A stretch of DNA of 64,000 nucleotides, taken from NCBI GenBank assembly GCA_963575745.1, contig CAUYUJ010016354.1:124001-188000 (forward strand), written 5' to 3'. Source of the DNA: Prorocentrum cordatum. Its lineage: Eukaryota; Sar; Dinophyceae; Prorocentrales; Prorocentraceae. Positions 23,421-37,243 of the stretch are shown piece by piece. A program made the position numbers and the translations under genes. The notes beneath the pieces were generated by a model. It saw nothing but the letters and a program-made list of their open reading frames with translations, was not told the DNA's origin and made no database searches. Position 1 is the first letter of the stretch, and each line of letters opens with the position of its first letter.

Positions 23421-23689
23421 GCACTGGAGCATCGCATCGGCAGTGGAGCAGCACCGCAATGAACATGGCACCGTGCCACGGTGTTTCCACACGAGCCACC
23501 AGTCTGAAAGAATCGTTGTCAGGGCCGCCGCCAGCACTCCCCGAGGCGGCGGCGGGGCTGCGGCGATGGCGGGGCCGGGGGGGGAGGGGGTCAGGAGGGC
23601 GGGGAGGGGGGGGGGGGGGGCATCTGGGGGGCGCCTGGGGGGGGGGGAGGGGCAAACATGATTGATGGTCATGCAGACGTTGTTTGCCC
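23421..23689. other. spacer leading into microsatellites
   Basis: It becomes G-rich towards 23575-23655. No feature is visible. Confidence 0.5.
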
Positions 23690-24488
<799 letters not shown>

Positions 24489-24492
<4 letters not shown>

Positions 24493-24699
24493 CGTTTGCA
24501 ACGCGCACCTCGGAAGTAAATCGCGCCGCGCGGCGGCCCCCCAGACCGCCGCCCCAGAACCCCCCGTTCTCGAAAACAATACGAATTACAACACATTGGG
24601 ACGGAGTCCAACTATTTCGATCCCAGCCCAAACCAACCGGGACCAATTTCATCCACTTCCCCAGGTTTAGAAAGTTGTCCAGAACGTTTCTTCAAGGTT
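24489..24699. other. spacer with inverted dispersed words
   Basis: 24539-24578 is the inverted partner of 20409-20445. The stretch 24598-24662 (with CAACCGGGACCAATTTCA) is partly repeated inverted near 26275-26375. Confidence 0.6.
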
Positions 24700-25240
24700 C
24701 ATTACGGATGTCTCTTGGGGGCTCTTGGAGGCTCTTGAGAAGCTCCGTTAGAGGCTCCTTAGAGGCTGCCTTAGAAGCGCCCTAACAGCTCATTGGAGGT
24801 TTCCTATGCAGCTCCTTAGAGGTTTCCTTAGAAGCTCCTTAGGGGGCTTCCTTAAAAGCTTCCTTAGGGGGCTTCCTTAGAAGCACCTTAGAAGCTCATT
24901 CGAAGCTTCCTTAGAAGCTTCCTCAGAAGCTCCTTAAAGCCTTCCTTAAAAGCTCTTAGAACCTCCTTAGGCGTCCTTAGAAGCTCTTTAGAGGCTTCCC
25001 TAGAGGCTCCATTGAGGCTTCCGCAGAGGCTCCTTAGAGGCTTCCGCAGAGGCGCCTTAGAGGCTCCCCTAGAACCGCCTTGAAAAACTCCCAAAACGCT
25101 CTTTGACAACTTCCGTAAAAGTTCCCTAAAGGCTTCCGTAGAAGCTCCTTAGAAGCTCCACGGGGGTTTCCCTAGAGACTCCTCCGAGGCTTCCTTAGAG
25201 GGTCCTTGGATTCCTGAAGGAGTCCTGCGGGTTCTTTGAA
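24700..25240 (+). repeat. 12-bp minisatellite CTTAGAAGCTTC
   Basis: Units such as CCTTAGAAGCTT and CCTTAGAGGCTC repeat with a 12-base period for about 540 bases. Confidence 0.85.
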
Positions 25241-27110
25241 TTCCGACGAATTCCTGCGGCTTTCTTCCAATTGAAGCGCTTCGTGCCCTCCAGAGCGATG
25301 GGGCTCCCCCAGGGGGGGGGGGAGGAGAGCGTGGCCGAACAATTCACTTTGCCCTCTGCCGCCGCCCCCGCTGCGCCTCCGATCGCTGTCGCTTAAAGTC
25401 TTCACTTGCACACTGTTGTTCATGCAGAAATTGTCGCATTCACAAGAAGACATGGGTGAACGAACGCTGCCGCACGACCGACCCTTTTGCCGATGTTCTG
25501 CACAGTGGCGTCGCCGATGCATCGCTGACGCCGCCGACGCACCGCCGATGCAGCTGCGGTGCGTTGCCCTTGCGACGCAATCCTCCGACGTTTTGAAAAA
25601 CGTACCCCAAACAAAAATCGGAGTTTCCGTAGAATCTGAACGAAACCTGGATTACACTTCGTCGCTTCATGATCCCGTTCAGTTTGGAAGCAAGTAGCTG
25701 GCTGTGCCGCTGTAGTTGTTCTGTGGTTGTCTCCATTTTATCCCGACCTGTACGGTGGGGGCATGCTGAAGGACTGTGCCAAGGAAGCAACAGACCCTTG
25801 AGGGTTCCGTATCTTAGGATGGCAGCGGTGATATCGATGGCCAATCCACGCTTGGAGTTCCACCGTACTGTCAAGGAGATGAGGATGAGGAGAACGGCAT
25901 GAGGGAGATGAGGCTGAGGATGAGGATGAGGATGAGGAGGAGGAGGAGGAGGAGGAGGAGGAGGAGGATGGAAGAAGCAGGACAAGGGGAAGGAAATAAC
26001 GACCGATGACATAGATGATGCATTGCTGTGGGAGGTGTGGCTATGCCTTGCGAGTGTATGCTGTTGTGGTGGATGTATGCTGGCTTGAGATGATATGTGT
26101 TGTTGGTAGTTGTTGTTGCAAAGCAACACAGAACCCAACTCACAAACATTAAGTGGTACCAATTCAACCCGGGGCACCCATGTTGAACTCGAGAATGAAT
26201 GTGCACCCTTGAGACGTTCATTTGATGTCTGGATCGTCTCGAGATGCTGTTTACCAATAATCCGATTGTAGACCCGAAGTGGCTGGTTGAAATTGGTCCC
26301 GGTTGTTTTTGTTGGCCCGTTAAGAAGTGTCCCAATCGGTCGTAATTGATCCCAGTCGGTTGGGATTGGTCCCACACGTGGGCGCCCCTCCTCCCGCCAC
26401 GCACTGCGGCCCTAGTCCTGCTAGGGCGCGACTGCCCCCTCTGGTTTAGAACAACGATGGCTCCAGCTTCATATTTCCTCACAATATATGAAGAATCGCG
26501 CTGTCGCGCTGGATTTCCTCACCAATTCATCTGGGGTTCGTCCTTTCGCGCGATGCTTCCTCGCAGCCGATTGCTGCGCCGCGCCCCCAAACACTCAGGA
26601 ATCACGCTCTCGCTCTGGATTTACGCACGGCTTGCTTTTGGAATCGCGGTATCGCTTGAGACGGCCTCGCGATCCATGCAGGACTGACGCTTCAGTGGCC
26701 CACCCACCCGACCCCGCCGTCTGGGCCGCCTACCCGACCCGCCCGTCAGGGCCCGCCCGCCTCCGTCTGGTTCTGTCGCTTGTCTTCCTGCTCTGAGCCC
26801 CCCTCGTGCTACTCTCTCTGTCGTGCTTCATTCCTTCTCTCTCCTCCCTTCCACTTTTTTAGGAGCTGCGCCAACTGCCAGTGGCAAGAAGGGACGATAT
26901 GCCCCCAAGGGGGACATGATCGAAGACGACAAGGGCGGGTACCGAAGCTTCATGTAGAACGACGCGCGAGCAAATAAGAATGAACAAGCTTAAAATGATT
27001 GTTGTTGTTGTTGCCGTCCTCGCCCGCGACCCCTCCGCGACCCCACCCGCGACCCGCCCCGCGGCCTCCTACCTAGCACCTGCCCGCGACCCAGCCCGCG
27101 CCCGACCCCT
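25241..27110. other. spacer with small repeats, no gene
   Basis: 25505-25565 carries a fragment with the MITE core (TCGCCGATGCATCGCTGACG). 25912-25970 is GAGGAT then (GAG)n. 27010-27110 repeats CGCGACCC words related to the array at 37244. Nothing else is recognised. Confidence 0.5.
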
Positions 27111-29040
27111 CACCTCGCCATCGCTCGGACGTCCATTCCCGTGCATTGTTCGATGCCAAGTCATTCGTATCCGCTACTGCGGGGTGCGACAGTACATACC
27201 CATCGGTCGGATGAAGTAGGTAGAACCATGAAGTAGGAAGGCGTTGGAAGTAGATTGGGTTTCCGCCCGCCTCCTGAAGAGGAGGGAAGAGGGAAGCTCA
27301 CTCGACTCTTGAAAAAGGAAGGCGGCTGAAGTAGATTGGGAACTGGGCGTCCGAAAATACCTACCTTCAACGACCGATGGGCATAGATGCGCACGCATGC
27401 GCACACATGGGACACGAAACTCCGACCTCGCAACCGTGTGCCCGAGCCACCCGCTTTCCTCCGTGCGGGGCGCGGCGCGGCGCGCGCGCGCGTCTCCCGA
27501 CGAAGAGGCCGCCTTGCCTGCCCTCCAGCGTGGCGCCCCTCTCCCGGTCAGGCTCCGGGTAGATGTTGGTCAGGATCCGGACCTCTAGCGTTAGGTCGGG
27601 CGTGTCCCCCTATACAGGCGGATCTTGGACGATGGATAGAAAATTGCAGAAAATAATCCAACACGCCCAGAAAGAAATCCGCCGATCCGGCGTGTGAGTT
27701 TCTGAGAGCGTGGACTTGAGCTCGCTCAAGCTTCGCTCTGGAGGGGGGGGGGGGGGCACGTTACTTCCGACGTCATTTCCGACGTTGTTCGGTACACGGG
27801 GATATTTCCGACGTTTTTCGGTACCCGGGGACAGGGGGGTATAGAAAACTCCACTTCCGGAGCCCCGACCGCCCAAGGCAGCCCAAGAGGAAGCCAAGAG
27901 AGGCCCCAGAGGCCCCCTGGACAATGCAGGAGGGCCCCGGATCGCCGAAACATCGCTCGAACCGCCCAAGATGCCCCGAAGGCAGTTCCAGAAACCTCCA
28001 AGACGTCCCCAGGATACCTCACGACACTTCCCAAGAATGCCCAAAGACTGACAAATGGACCCATTCCCTCGGGAAAACGTATATTTTCTGCAAATTCGTT
28101 TCTTGGGCCTTCACGATGCCCAAGACGGCCCCAGAGCTCCCTAAGACACGCCAACAGGCCCCCGAAGACAGTTCCAGAAACCTCCAACACGCCCCCAAGT
28201 CTCACCCCCCCCGGGATCGGCGGCACTGGCCGGAGGCCAGCCCAATAGCAGAGAAATCGCCCCCAGACGACTTGCTTTGACCATTCTTGCGCATTCCTCC
28301 TGTCGAGGGACGTGCCCGACAGAACTCCAGCCGGCGCGAGCGGGCGAGCGAGCGCGCACCACCGGCCCCAGAGGTCGACCCCGTGCAGGGGGGCGCGTGG
28401 GGCCTCAGCCCCCCGAGCGGCGCGCGGGGCGATCCAGCGCTTCTGGCCTCAGGCCCTCGGTCGGGGGCGCGCAAGCACGGATCAGTGATCCGTGGATTCG
28501 GCGCGCGGGAGCCAAATCCATGGACGGGGGCAGGTGCCCTGCCCAGAAGAATGCGGCGGGTGCCGCCTCGTTCGGCGGCGGAAATCTAGGGCCTCCCATG
28601 GTAACGTGACCCGTCGCTCATCCACGCCCCTTGATCCATGGTCGCGATCGCCCGACTCTGGCCGAGGACCTTGCGCCGTCCTGGCCTTCTTCGGGACCCC
28701 AGGAACTTCTGGAAGCCTCCGTAGGCCTTGCGCCCCAAATACTATCGCAGCGCGACCGGGGGGGGCTCAAATGCGGGCGTCGCAAAAAAACGTCCTGACA
28801 ACTGTTTCTTCGTTTTCGGCTCCTGAAGGTCGCGTCTCCTACCCAGGATGATCAAACAACAGCTCAGATGCAAAACTGGCCCCCTGGGACTGGTCGAGAT
28901 CTCTGGGGGTCCACTTGGTGAACATCAGCACCGAGGCGGAGTCGCTATGGTTCGTAATTGTGACCGCTGTGGTGGTGTCTGCTCGTCCCATTACCGAGCG
29001 TGCTACAGACTTGTGCAGAATCTGACGTCGGGTGTTTAGA
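27111..29040. other. spacer with no recognised gene
   Basis: 27215-27345 has two copies of a GAAGTAGATTGGG-type unit. 28214-28240 is a weak copy of the GGTCGGCGGC motif. The rest shows nothing on either strand. Confidence 0.5.
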
Positions 29041-29936
29041 GGCGTGTGTGTGTGTGCGTGTATGTGTGTGTGTGTGTGCGCGTGTGCGTGTGCATGTGTG
29101 CGTGTGCGTGTGCGTGTGCATGCATGTGTGCATGTGTGCATGTGTGCATGTGCGTGTGCGTACGTGTGCGTGTACGTGTGCGTGTGCGTGTGCGTGTGCG
29201 TGTGTGTCTGGCTGCCCGCGCTGCCTGCCCCCAGCTGCAGCTCAGTGCAGCTCAGTGCAGCTCAGTGCCGGCGCTGGCCCCCCACCTTGGCGCTCGCCCG
29301 CCGCAAACGGCAGCTCTGAGTGGCTCGGCTTCCTCTACCCCTGTCGCGCCGGGGCTCTTCATCTTCCTCCGCGCATTGCGGCCTAATTTTCATACAGCGT
29401 GTCGCCTGTTGCCATTCCGCCGGAGCAGTCACCTTCAGCCCAGCTGCCGACGCAAAAAGCGTGTGCGTGTGCGTGTGCGTGTGCGTGCGTGTGTGTGTGT
29501 TGTGTGTTTGTGAGTGTGTGTGTGTATGTGGAAAAGTGTGTGTGTGTGTACGTGCGTGCGTGCGTGCGTGCGTGCGTGCGTGTGTGTGTTTGTGTGTGTG
29601 TTTGTGTGTGTGTTTGTGTGTGTGTGTTTGTGTGTGTGTTTGTGTGTGTGTTTGTGTGTGTTTGTGTGTTTGTGTGCTTGTGTGTTTGTGTGTTTGTGTG
29701 TGTGTTTGTGTGCGTGTTTGTGTGTTTGTGTGTGTGCGTGTGTATGTGTGTGCGTGGCCCGGCTTCCCCTCTCCCCGTCGCGCCGGGGCCTCCTCCTCCT
29801 TCCTCGTGCATCACGGCATTGACTTGCATACAGTGCGCCCCCCGTTGCAAGATCGCGGAGCAGTCACCCTCTGCCCAGCCGACGACGGAAAAAGTGTATG
29901 TGTGTGTATGTGTGTAAGTGTGTGTGTGTGTGTGGA
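29041..29936 (+). repeat. three GT microsatellites with a duplicated spacer
   Basis: GT-rich arrays at about 29041-29212, 29460-29756 and 29896-29935 are separated by spacers. The spacer segments 29326-29470 and 29758-29897 are related (GGCTTCC, CGTCGCGCCGGGGC, GGAGCAGTCACC), so array plus spacer was duplicated together. A 10-base CAGCTCAGTG triple repeat sits near 29235-29270. Confidence 0.85.
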
Positions 29937-30344
29937 GGGGGCACCCCTTTGCGTTGGGCGGCGCGGCCTTTGAGCGCGCTTTTTGTGACAACTTGGACTA
30001 CTCGCGTGGGGTTCGGGCGTTGCTGACTGACTTAGGGGGCAGTAAACATGAGGGGGGCGAACGTAGTTACACTATTCGGGTACCTTTGCGGCCTTTGGGG
30101 CCTCCCCTCCTGCACCCTTCGCCCCCCTGCGACACGCCGAGGAGTGCTCCGCGGCTACCTTGCCAGAGACCGTCGCAGGCCTCGGGAGAAGTCTCAGGAG
30201 ACGAGCAGCAGCTACCCAGCACGACGGTATCGAGCGCCCCTGCAAACAGAGGCGTCCGACGCTGTGACCGTCAACTATAGCGTCCCATCCGTGACCTCGC
30301 ACACAGGGTGACCCCCTTTGCTGACACGTGGGGGGAGGCTGTTT
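29937..30344. other. spacer with no recognised feature
   Basis: No gene or repeat that I can define. Confidence 0.5.
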
Positions 30345-30640
30345 GCAGGGGGATTTATACACATCCACCGCCGCTGGCCAGGCCCATCCTGGACCTGTGT
30401 ACATGCCTTCCTGGCCGAGCCAGGGGGGGCGTATACAAGGCTCCCGGGCCCTGGATCGGCTTGGCCAACGGCGGTGGATATGTATGATCCAGGGTATGGG
30501 CCCCGCACCCCTCATGCTGATGCCATCAGCCCCCCCCCCTGGGCCCAGGATCGGCTTGGCCAACGGCGGTGGATATGTATGATCCAAAGTATGGACCCCA
30601 TCCCCCCTCATGCTGATACCATCGCCCCCCACCCCCCCAC
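30345..30640. repeat. TTGGCCAACGGCGGTGGATA repeat with an inverted copy
   Basis: Direct copies begin near 30464 and 30552 (period 88). A reversed copy lies near 30357-30383. The pair of orientations can form a hairpin. Confidence 0.7.
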
Positions 30641-31548
30641 CGCGCGATGGCCCCCCCGTGGGCGTGGCGTGGTGGGGTCTTCCCCTGTGGGCGTGCGGTG
30701 GTGTGTATGGAGTCCGGCCCTCCCCCCATCAGGGAGGAGGACGAGAAGGAGGACGACGAAAGCAGCGTCGACGTCGGCATCGGCAGATGCATCGCCGTCC
30801 TGGGCATGACGTAAAACTGCTAGACATGACGGAGGAGAGCTGCCAATCTGTGGCTGGCCTCTTCCGATGAAGTCAAGTGCGCGCTCAACCTGGCGTGCGC
30901 CCACGTCGACGCCGTCGTCGTCGTCGGTCGTCGTCGTCGTCGTCGTCGTGGTGGTCGTCGTCGTCGTTCTCCCCCCCATCCCATCTGCGGGGGGGGAGCT
31001 CGAAGGACCCTGAGACCCATCCCACCTGGGGGGGAGGGCCGTGGGCCCGGAGCCCAGGATCATGTATAGATCTCGTCGCCCTGGTTTGCACAAGCACGGA
31101 ACTGTCTGTTCATCGCAGTGCCAGAAACCAGTGGACACAGGGATCTCAGCACCAACACCACACGACGCACCCGCATGGCTTGGGCGCGAGTCTGGCTTCG
31201 CAGACTCGCCATCGAGGGCCCATGCTGGATATCTTCATCCGCGTGCAGTGCATTGTCTTAACAAGCAGCACTGGCTGCGCTCTCCTCCCAATCTGCAGGA
31301 TTTGCTCAGTCCGAACTGGGGGAACTATCAAGAGGGGACGACACGACCCAGAAAATACGGTCCCAAAAGCAGCGCCCGCTGCTGGTCAGACGACGCCCGT
31401 CACACAAAGCAGCCGCTCGCAGGGAAACAACCAACGCCCTGCTCGAACGTGACAAGGATTGCTGTCGGCCATCGTCCCCAGTCGCCTCGTCTCCGTCTCT
31501 CGGCGGCGCGCCCAGGGGGGGGCAAAACTACAGTAGGGGGCCGACCAG
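30641..31548. other. spacer with a CGT microsatellite
   Basis: (CGT)n with interruptions occupies about 30905-30972. The rest has no recognised feature. Confidence 0.55.
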
Positions 31549-31708
31549 AAGAAACCTTTCACACGAAACCCAGCACTGAGACCCCAAGACGTCCATTGAT
31601 TTTGGTGTGGGAACGTCACGCTTTCCATGGCAAAACAATCGAAACCCCAGAAACCCAGGGCACCCTGGAGGCAAGCAGGGAGTTTCTTGGCATGGGCCTC
31701 CACTGTAT
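31549..31708 (-). repeat. 160-bp dispersed repeat, copy 1
   Basis: It aligns without large gaps to 55551-55710. Read on the minus strand, both copies keep the peptide CQETPCLPPxCPGFLGF and then DVPTP, so the family may derive from a transcribed sequence. I cannot name it. Confidence 0.75.
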
Positions 31709-31782
31709 GTGGCAGTCCTCCTCAGAAGGCGGCGGGGCCTCGGAAGGCCCAGCCCCTTCTGCCTTCCCCCCTGGACCGCCGA

Positions 31783-31865
31783 CGACGACGACGATGACGA
31801 CGACGAAATCGACGACGACGACGACGACGACGGAATCGACGACGACGACGACGACGACGACGGCG
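31783..31865 (+). repeat. (GAC)n microsatellite
   Basis: GACGAC repeats with GAAATC-type interruptions. Confidence 0.9.
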
Positions 31866-32762
31866 TCTTCTCGGGCATCCCGGTGGGACACCGACGGCTA
31901 GGCACGCCCAAGGCAAAAAGCGCGGGGCCCGCCTTGTCGGCACCCACCATCTCGGACGCGATCGTGTACTCGTCGGTGCTGACCACTAGCACGAAGTCCG
32001 ACGAGGCCCTGCAGGGGGAGGAGGCACCGAATCTAGACCGGTCTCGTTGACCCGTTCCCTCTTCGTGAAGGGAGCATGCCGTCCATCAGCGTGGCCGATC
32101 TACTGGCTACAGGGCTGCGATGCGCAAGCGACATTCAACAGTTCAAGACTGCCTTGCGGGTGCGGCCGAAATGCAATTCGTCTGGGCCGATATCCGATCA
32201 CTACTGTCGGGTGCTACATAATTAATACGGTGCGCCGCGCTGGAGCAAAGTATGCAGCAGCCAGTTGCGAGAGCGAAGAATGCACGCCACCCGCAGCATG
32301 GGAAAACATAGGGGACGTCGGACCAACCCGAACATCAACTTGGTGAGCTGAGGATGCCAACGAGACCCTCTAAGAGGCCCCAAGGGATCGCCCTCAGAGG
32401 CTTCTAAGAGAACCAAGACGGCCGAAGATAGCCCGAAGAAGGCCCAACGTGGTCTCCAGAATCGCCAGACGGCTCGAGAACACCGTAAGGCGGCCAAAGA
32501 AAGCCGCAAGGTGGCCCAAAAAACCTTCAAAATGCCCCCCAAGAAGGCCCAACTGGTCCAGAAAGAGCCATCAGAGAGTACCGATGTGACCGCAGAGGGT
32601 CGCTCCCTGGTGTTCCCCCAGTGATTTTTCCAAGCGCTGCCAAAGGCGCTGCCAGTGACTCGCCACAGTTAGGCGTCTTTGATGAAGACTTGCGCTCCTG
32701 CCACTCCGAAGGCCACCCCCCTTGCCCAACCCCTTCTGCGCGCCGCCGAGATGTAGCCAAAA
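31866..32762. other. spacer with AAGAGGCCCC-type words
   Basis: 32345-32560 has degenerate units of about 21 bases related to the arrays at 49970 and 52200. No gene is seen. Confidence 0.5.
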
Positions 32763-32935
32763 TGAAGGCCGCCCAGATGGGGCCGAAGCAGATGGCGTCG
32801 GAGGATCGCGCCGCATCAGGCGTGCGTCGGCGACGTCAGGATGGAGAAAAAACAGGCTCCGGATCACGCCGCCTCGCCGATGCAACAGCAATGCGGCGCG
32901 ATCGTCCGCCCCCATCAACTGAGGGGACACCTTCA
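32763..32935. mobile_element. fold-back MITE-like element, copy 3
   Basis: It is collinear with copy 1: GCCCAGATGGGG, then GATCGCGCCGCATC, CAGGCTCCGGATCACG and CAATGCGG. Its own arms (32791-32816 and 32891-32916) match as an inverted repeat at 23 of 26 positions. Confidence 0.65.
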
Positions 32936-35639
32936 CGGGGGGGACCAACACAGGGGGGGAACATCGACCTGGAATAGGCGAGACATCCCCGATGGACCGG
33001 CGATAGGTGCCTGATCACCAATACACTCGCTCTGGGGCGGGGTGGGAGAATCGGGCCCTGGTCGGCGATCAACGGGCGTTCGGGGGTCGATGCATTCCCC
33101 CCTGAGCCGATCCCCCCCTACCGTTGCCCCTGATCTGCTCGGGCCTCGTTGGGGCGGCCTGGGCGGAGGGGAGATGGAAAGGCAAGGACCCCGCACCAGG
33201 AAGAGGACCACGATGGAAGATCCAGGGCTACTGAGGACTACGGCAAGTTCGTGTCGTGGCGACCCCAGCGTCAATTCCTGACAGTTCGCGGATCTCGGGG
33301 AACTGCTGGCCCGGGTCAATCCAGACCCGGGTCAGTCGGGCCTTACCGGATCCTGCTAAATCCTGCAGGGTCCCCTGCACCCAAGCCCGGGTCAGTGCGC
33401 CCCTGGTTCTGCAGAATCCTGCAAGATCCGGCACTCTGACTGACCCCCGAGTGCACTGACCCCCGTCTCTTGAGCCCCGACTGGCGCGCGGAGGCACCCG
33501 AAGGCCCTCCAGAGGCTCCCAAGAGGCACCACCTCATCCTCCTCCTCCCCTCCTCCGAGCATCGCCCAACGTTGAATGACGGGTGGCATGTCGATCTCGC
33601 CCGATCGTTCCATGCTGGCCGACTCTGGGCCGCTGGTTGCGCTCCACCTGGAACGCCCGCGGCGAGGTCGCCGCCGCGTCGACATTGCGATCGACGAGGG
33701 TCACGATCTAGGATCACGATCGAGAATCGATGATCACGATCGAGGATCTTTGACTGTTTTCGAGCAGTGTTAGGTTCATTGTAGGGTGCCCTGATCGACA
33801 CGGCTGCGTCGCCATGTAATTCGTTTGTCAGAACGCGCACGCGTTTTTAGGGCGCGAGCCCCCAAAGACCACACATCAAAAAAAGGTGTACCCAAGTGTG
33901 GTCCTCTTGAGGCCTGCAGGAGCCTCCAGAAGCCCGAACGTGATCACAACGGACACAGGACACACGCTCATAACAAACAAACATAACGCATCCCCGTCAT
34001 CCCCCTCCACCCTGTTCGTCTCCACGTCCGCCCCCAACAGCCCCTTCTCCTGCCCCTCTCTCCATTTCTGCCTCTCCCCTACCCCCTTGTCCTTGTCCTT
34101 CCACTCCCCCTCCTCTCCCTCCTCCCCCTCCTCCGCCTTCCATCGCATTACTCCCTTCCTCTCCTGGCACAGATGCCACTGGACCTCCTCATCACCTTGT
34201 CTGCGCCTGTCCGAGGTTTGCGGGCAACCACGATGTTCGCCAGGGGCGGGCGGGTGAGCGACTCTTGCTCCTCGTCGCCCGTTTTGGCCCTCCCATTCCT
34301 CCCACGGCCCCGGTCCCCTGCCCGAGCGAGCGTGGGAGAGGACATGTCTCGCGTGGGAGTGGTGCCCAACGAAAGCTTATCGGGGCGGCACGCCAGACTC
34401 AGAGGGCGTGTCGTAATCTGAGGGCAGTGCGCTCGCCGCCTCGGAAAGGTCAGAACGCGCGGCGCGCCAAGGTTCGTGCTGTCTGGTTTTCCAGGTGCGC
34501 GTGATCGCGCCGCTTTGGATGAGGATTAGTGTTGTGATGCTTGTTGGCTCGTCCGTCGCTGCCTTTCTCCTCTTTTTTCTCGGCATGCGCCAAAGAGTGT
34601 GCCGCGCGTGAAGGATGAAATCAGGTGTGATTTGTGATGCTGCTTGGCTGTCCTGTCACTGCACTGCTCTCTGTTGGTCCTCCTTGAAAGGCATTGCGAG
34701 ACTGTTGCTGGCTCGGTACATCCGCTGGTTGAATGTAGCGCCCTTCCATTGGGGTTAGCAGCCGTTGTGACGGTGGTACAGTCTCAAGCCAAGTTTGCAC
34801 GGGAACTACCTGTGGTTAGTTGTGGGTGTGTAGTACGACTGGGGTATTCCCACGGTATTCCTCGCCTCGCCTCTCCTCTCCTCCCCCTCCCGAGAAGAGC
34901 GGCCGGGAGGGCAATTAATGCAGCCCAGGCCACATGTAGCCCACCTGCGCGCGCGGTGCTCCCATCGCGCTAGCCGTCCCACCGCGCCCTGCACTCGCCT
35001 CCCAAGCACGAACAACGACGACATTAACAACGACGGTCGTCAACGATACCGTCAGCGTCGTCAATCTTGACAGGTGCTGAACAATGGGGGAGCCTCAGTA
35101 GGCAGGCCGCGGCCATCTGGATTCCCCTCGGATACGCCCAGACTCGAACCACGACGCAGCAACCAATGATATGACCCCTATGCTCAAATATAACAACGAA
35201 ATCTTCGACATACGCCACGATCACTCCGCTCAGGCACACGAGCGAAGATGCACCAACACGGATGAATAGCAGAGTGCGTGTACACATGCAAGCGCGTTGA
35301 TTGCATGCTTCTGTCGGTGCGTGAACTCGCGGCCGCGCGCGTGCGCATAGAAACGTTTATGCGCATGAGATTGTAGAGGCAGCGTAGCTTCCTCGCCTCC
35401 AGGTCCTCGCCCTCTTTGAGTAGCGACTCCAACTTGGCCTGCCACCCATTGGAATGGAAGGGCTAGTTAGACGAGCTGCAGCTGGCGCATGGAACAGCTG
35501 AAACAAAGACGGGGATTAAGTATGAGCACATATGCGAATATGTGCATGTGTGTTAGCCAGCGTGGACCACAAGCAGTAACCGATTGCACTGTAGATGTGT
35601 AAACTATGTGGTGCAAGCAATGTGTAAGCCATGAGGTCC
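32936..35639. other. spacer with no recognised gene
   Basis: 33290-33470 has degenerate CCCGGGTCAGT and CCTGCA words. 33690-33750 has ACGATCGAGGATC-type repeats. 34010-34150 is pyrimidine-rich. I found no domain on either strand. Confidence 0.5.
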
Positions 35640-36070
35640 AAAGGCTGTGACGAGGCGGCGACGGGCGGCAACATGGCGAACCCTCGCCAGCGCACAAACA
35701 GACAACGAGGCGGCAACGGGCGGCAACCTGGCGAACCCTTGTCGAACCCACCCAGCGCATGAGACGGCAACGAGGCGGCAACGGGCGGCAACGAGCGGCC
35801 ACCTGGCGAAAGCTTGCCATACCCACCCAACGCACGATGCAAATCTCGCCAGCCCCACCCAGCGCACGAGGTAGTAACGAGGCGGCACGTGGCGACACCA
35901 GGCAGCAACTTGGCGAAAGCTCGTCAGGCAAAACCATTGCACGAGGAGGCAAGGAGGCAGCAACGAGGCGGCAACGGGCAGCAACATGGCGAAACCTCGC
36001 CAAACCCACCCAACGCAAGAGGCGGCAACGAGACGGCAACGTGGCGAAACCTTGTCAGACCCATCCAGTT
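35640..36070 (+). repeat. GGCGGCAACGAGGCGGCAAC minisatellite
   Basis: Irregular units of about 60 bases repeat, each with GGCGGCAAC words, then TGGCGAAACCTTG and CCCACCCARCGCA. It ends at a short dispersed segment (36105-36145) also found after the array at 15480. Confidence 0.8.
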
Positions 36071-36239
36071 TCTTAGTAATCCAAGTACGAAGCCCTAAAT
36101 GAAAGCACAGCTTGGGGAAGACATGCGTATGTATATACGTAGCACCCCGCAATTGCGGATAAGAGTGAGGGGGCGGGCGCGGGCGAAGCGGGCGTCGTCG
36201 AGCCGGCGGACCTCGTGGCCCCCACCTTCCCTGTCGATG

Positions 36240-36640
36240 GCGCTGTCCTCCTCCTCCTCCTCCTCCTCCTCCTCCTCCTCCTCCTCCTCCTCTTCCTCGT
36301 CCTCGTCCTCATCGTCATCGTCATCCTACTCCTCCACCTCGTCCTCCTCCTCCTCTTCTTCCTCGTCCTCCCTCTCCCCCCCTCGTCCTTTCATCATCGT
36401 CCTCCCATTGTCGTCCTCCCCCTCATCGGCCTCCATCATCGTCCTCCCATTGTCGTCCATCATCATCATCATCATCCCCCCCCTCCTCCCCCTCCTCGTC
36501 CTCCTCCTCCCCCTCCTCCCCCTCCTCGTCCTCCTGCTCCTCCTCCTTTTCCTTCTCCACATTATCCTTACATCCTCTCTTCTTCCGCGTTCTCCTCGTC
36601 CCCTGTTTACTCCTCCTGCCTCCCCCTCCTTCCCCAAGAT
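36240..36640 (+). repeat. CTC/TCC and TCATCG microsatellite region
   Basis: Almost pure CTC triplets at 36246-36300 grade into mixed CTC, ATC and GTC triplets to about 36640. Confidence 0.85.
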
Positions 36641-36821
36641 AACTGCAACGCAATCCTTTCTTCCACTTTATGATCCCCGCCTTCTTTGATTAAGGCAACT
36701 CGCCAGGGCAGAGTTGCTGGACGGGCTGGTGTGGATGCGCGGGGCTTGAAGAGGTCCTTGCGGGCTCAGGCGGCATGCAAAAATCCGCCGCCGCGCTTGT
36801 GCGGCATTGGTTTGTTCAGTG

Positions 36822-37243
36822 AACGTGGTTTAGGTCGCGGGTGGGTCGCGGGCTCTCCACCTCCACCTGGAAGGAATGCAAAAGCAGCCCGCCGCAGGCG
36901 CCAAAAAAAATGGTTTGTACACTGAACGTGGTTTGGGTCGCGGGTGGGCCGCGGGTTCTCCACCGGGAACGAATGCAAAAGATGCCCGCCGCAGGCGCCG
37001 AAAAATGTGGTTTGTACCCTGAACGTGGTCGCGGGTGGGCCGCGGGCTCTCCACCTGAAACGAATGCAAAAGATGCCCGCCGCAGGCGCCGAAAAACGTG
37101 GTTTGTACCCTGAACGTGGTTTGGGTCGCGGGTTGGTCGCGAGTTGGTCACGGGGTGGGTCGCGGGCTCTCAACCTGGAAGAAATGCAAAAAAAACCCGC
37201 CGCAGGCGCCGAAAATTGTGGTTTGTACCTTGAACGTGGTTTG
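36822..37243 (+). repeat. about 100-bp tandem repeat, four copies
   Basis: Units start AACGTGGTTTGGGTCGCGGG near 36822, 36924, 37022 and 37113. Each also carries GAATGCAAAAGATGCCC and CGCCGCAGGCGCCGAAAAA. Unit length varies (about 102, 98, 91, 119) because the inner GGTCGCGGGT word varies in number. Confidence 0.85.

Noticed and set aside
33470-33495. Possible minus-strand leader relic starting CTTGAGCCCCGACTGG
   Set aside because: It needs an indel and several changes inside the conserved AAAA block.
35130-35170. Possible tRNA B box on the minus strand (GGTTCGAGTCTGG)
   Set aside because: The T-arm stem does not pair, and no A box or acceptor stem fits.
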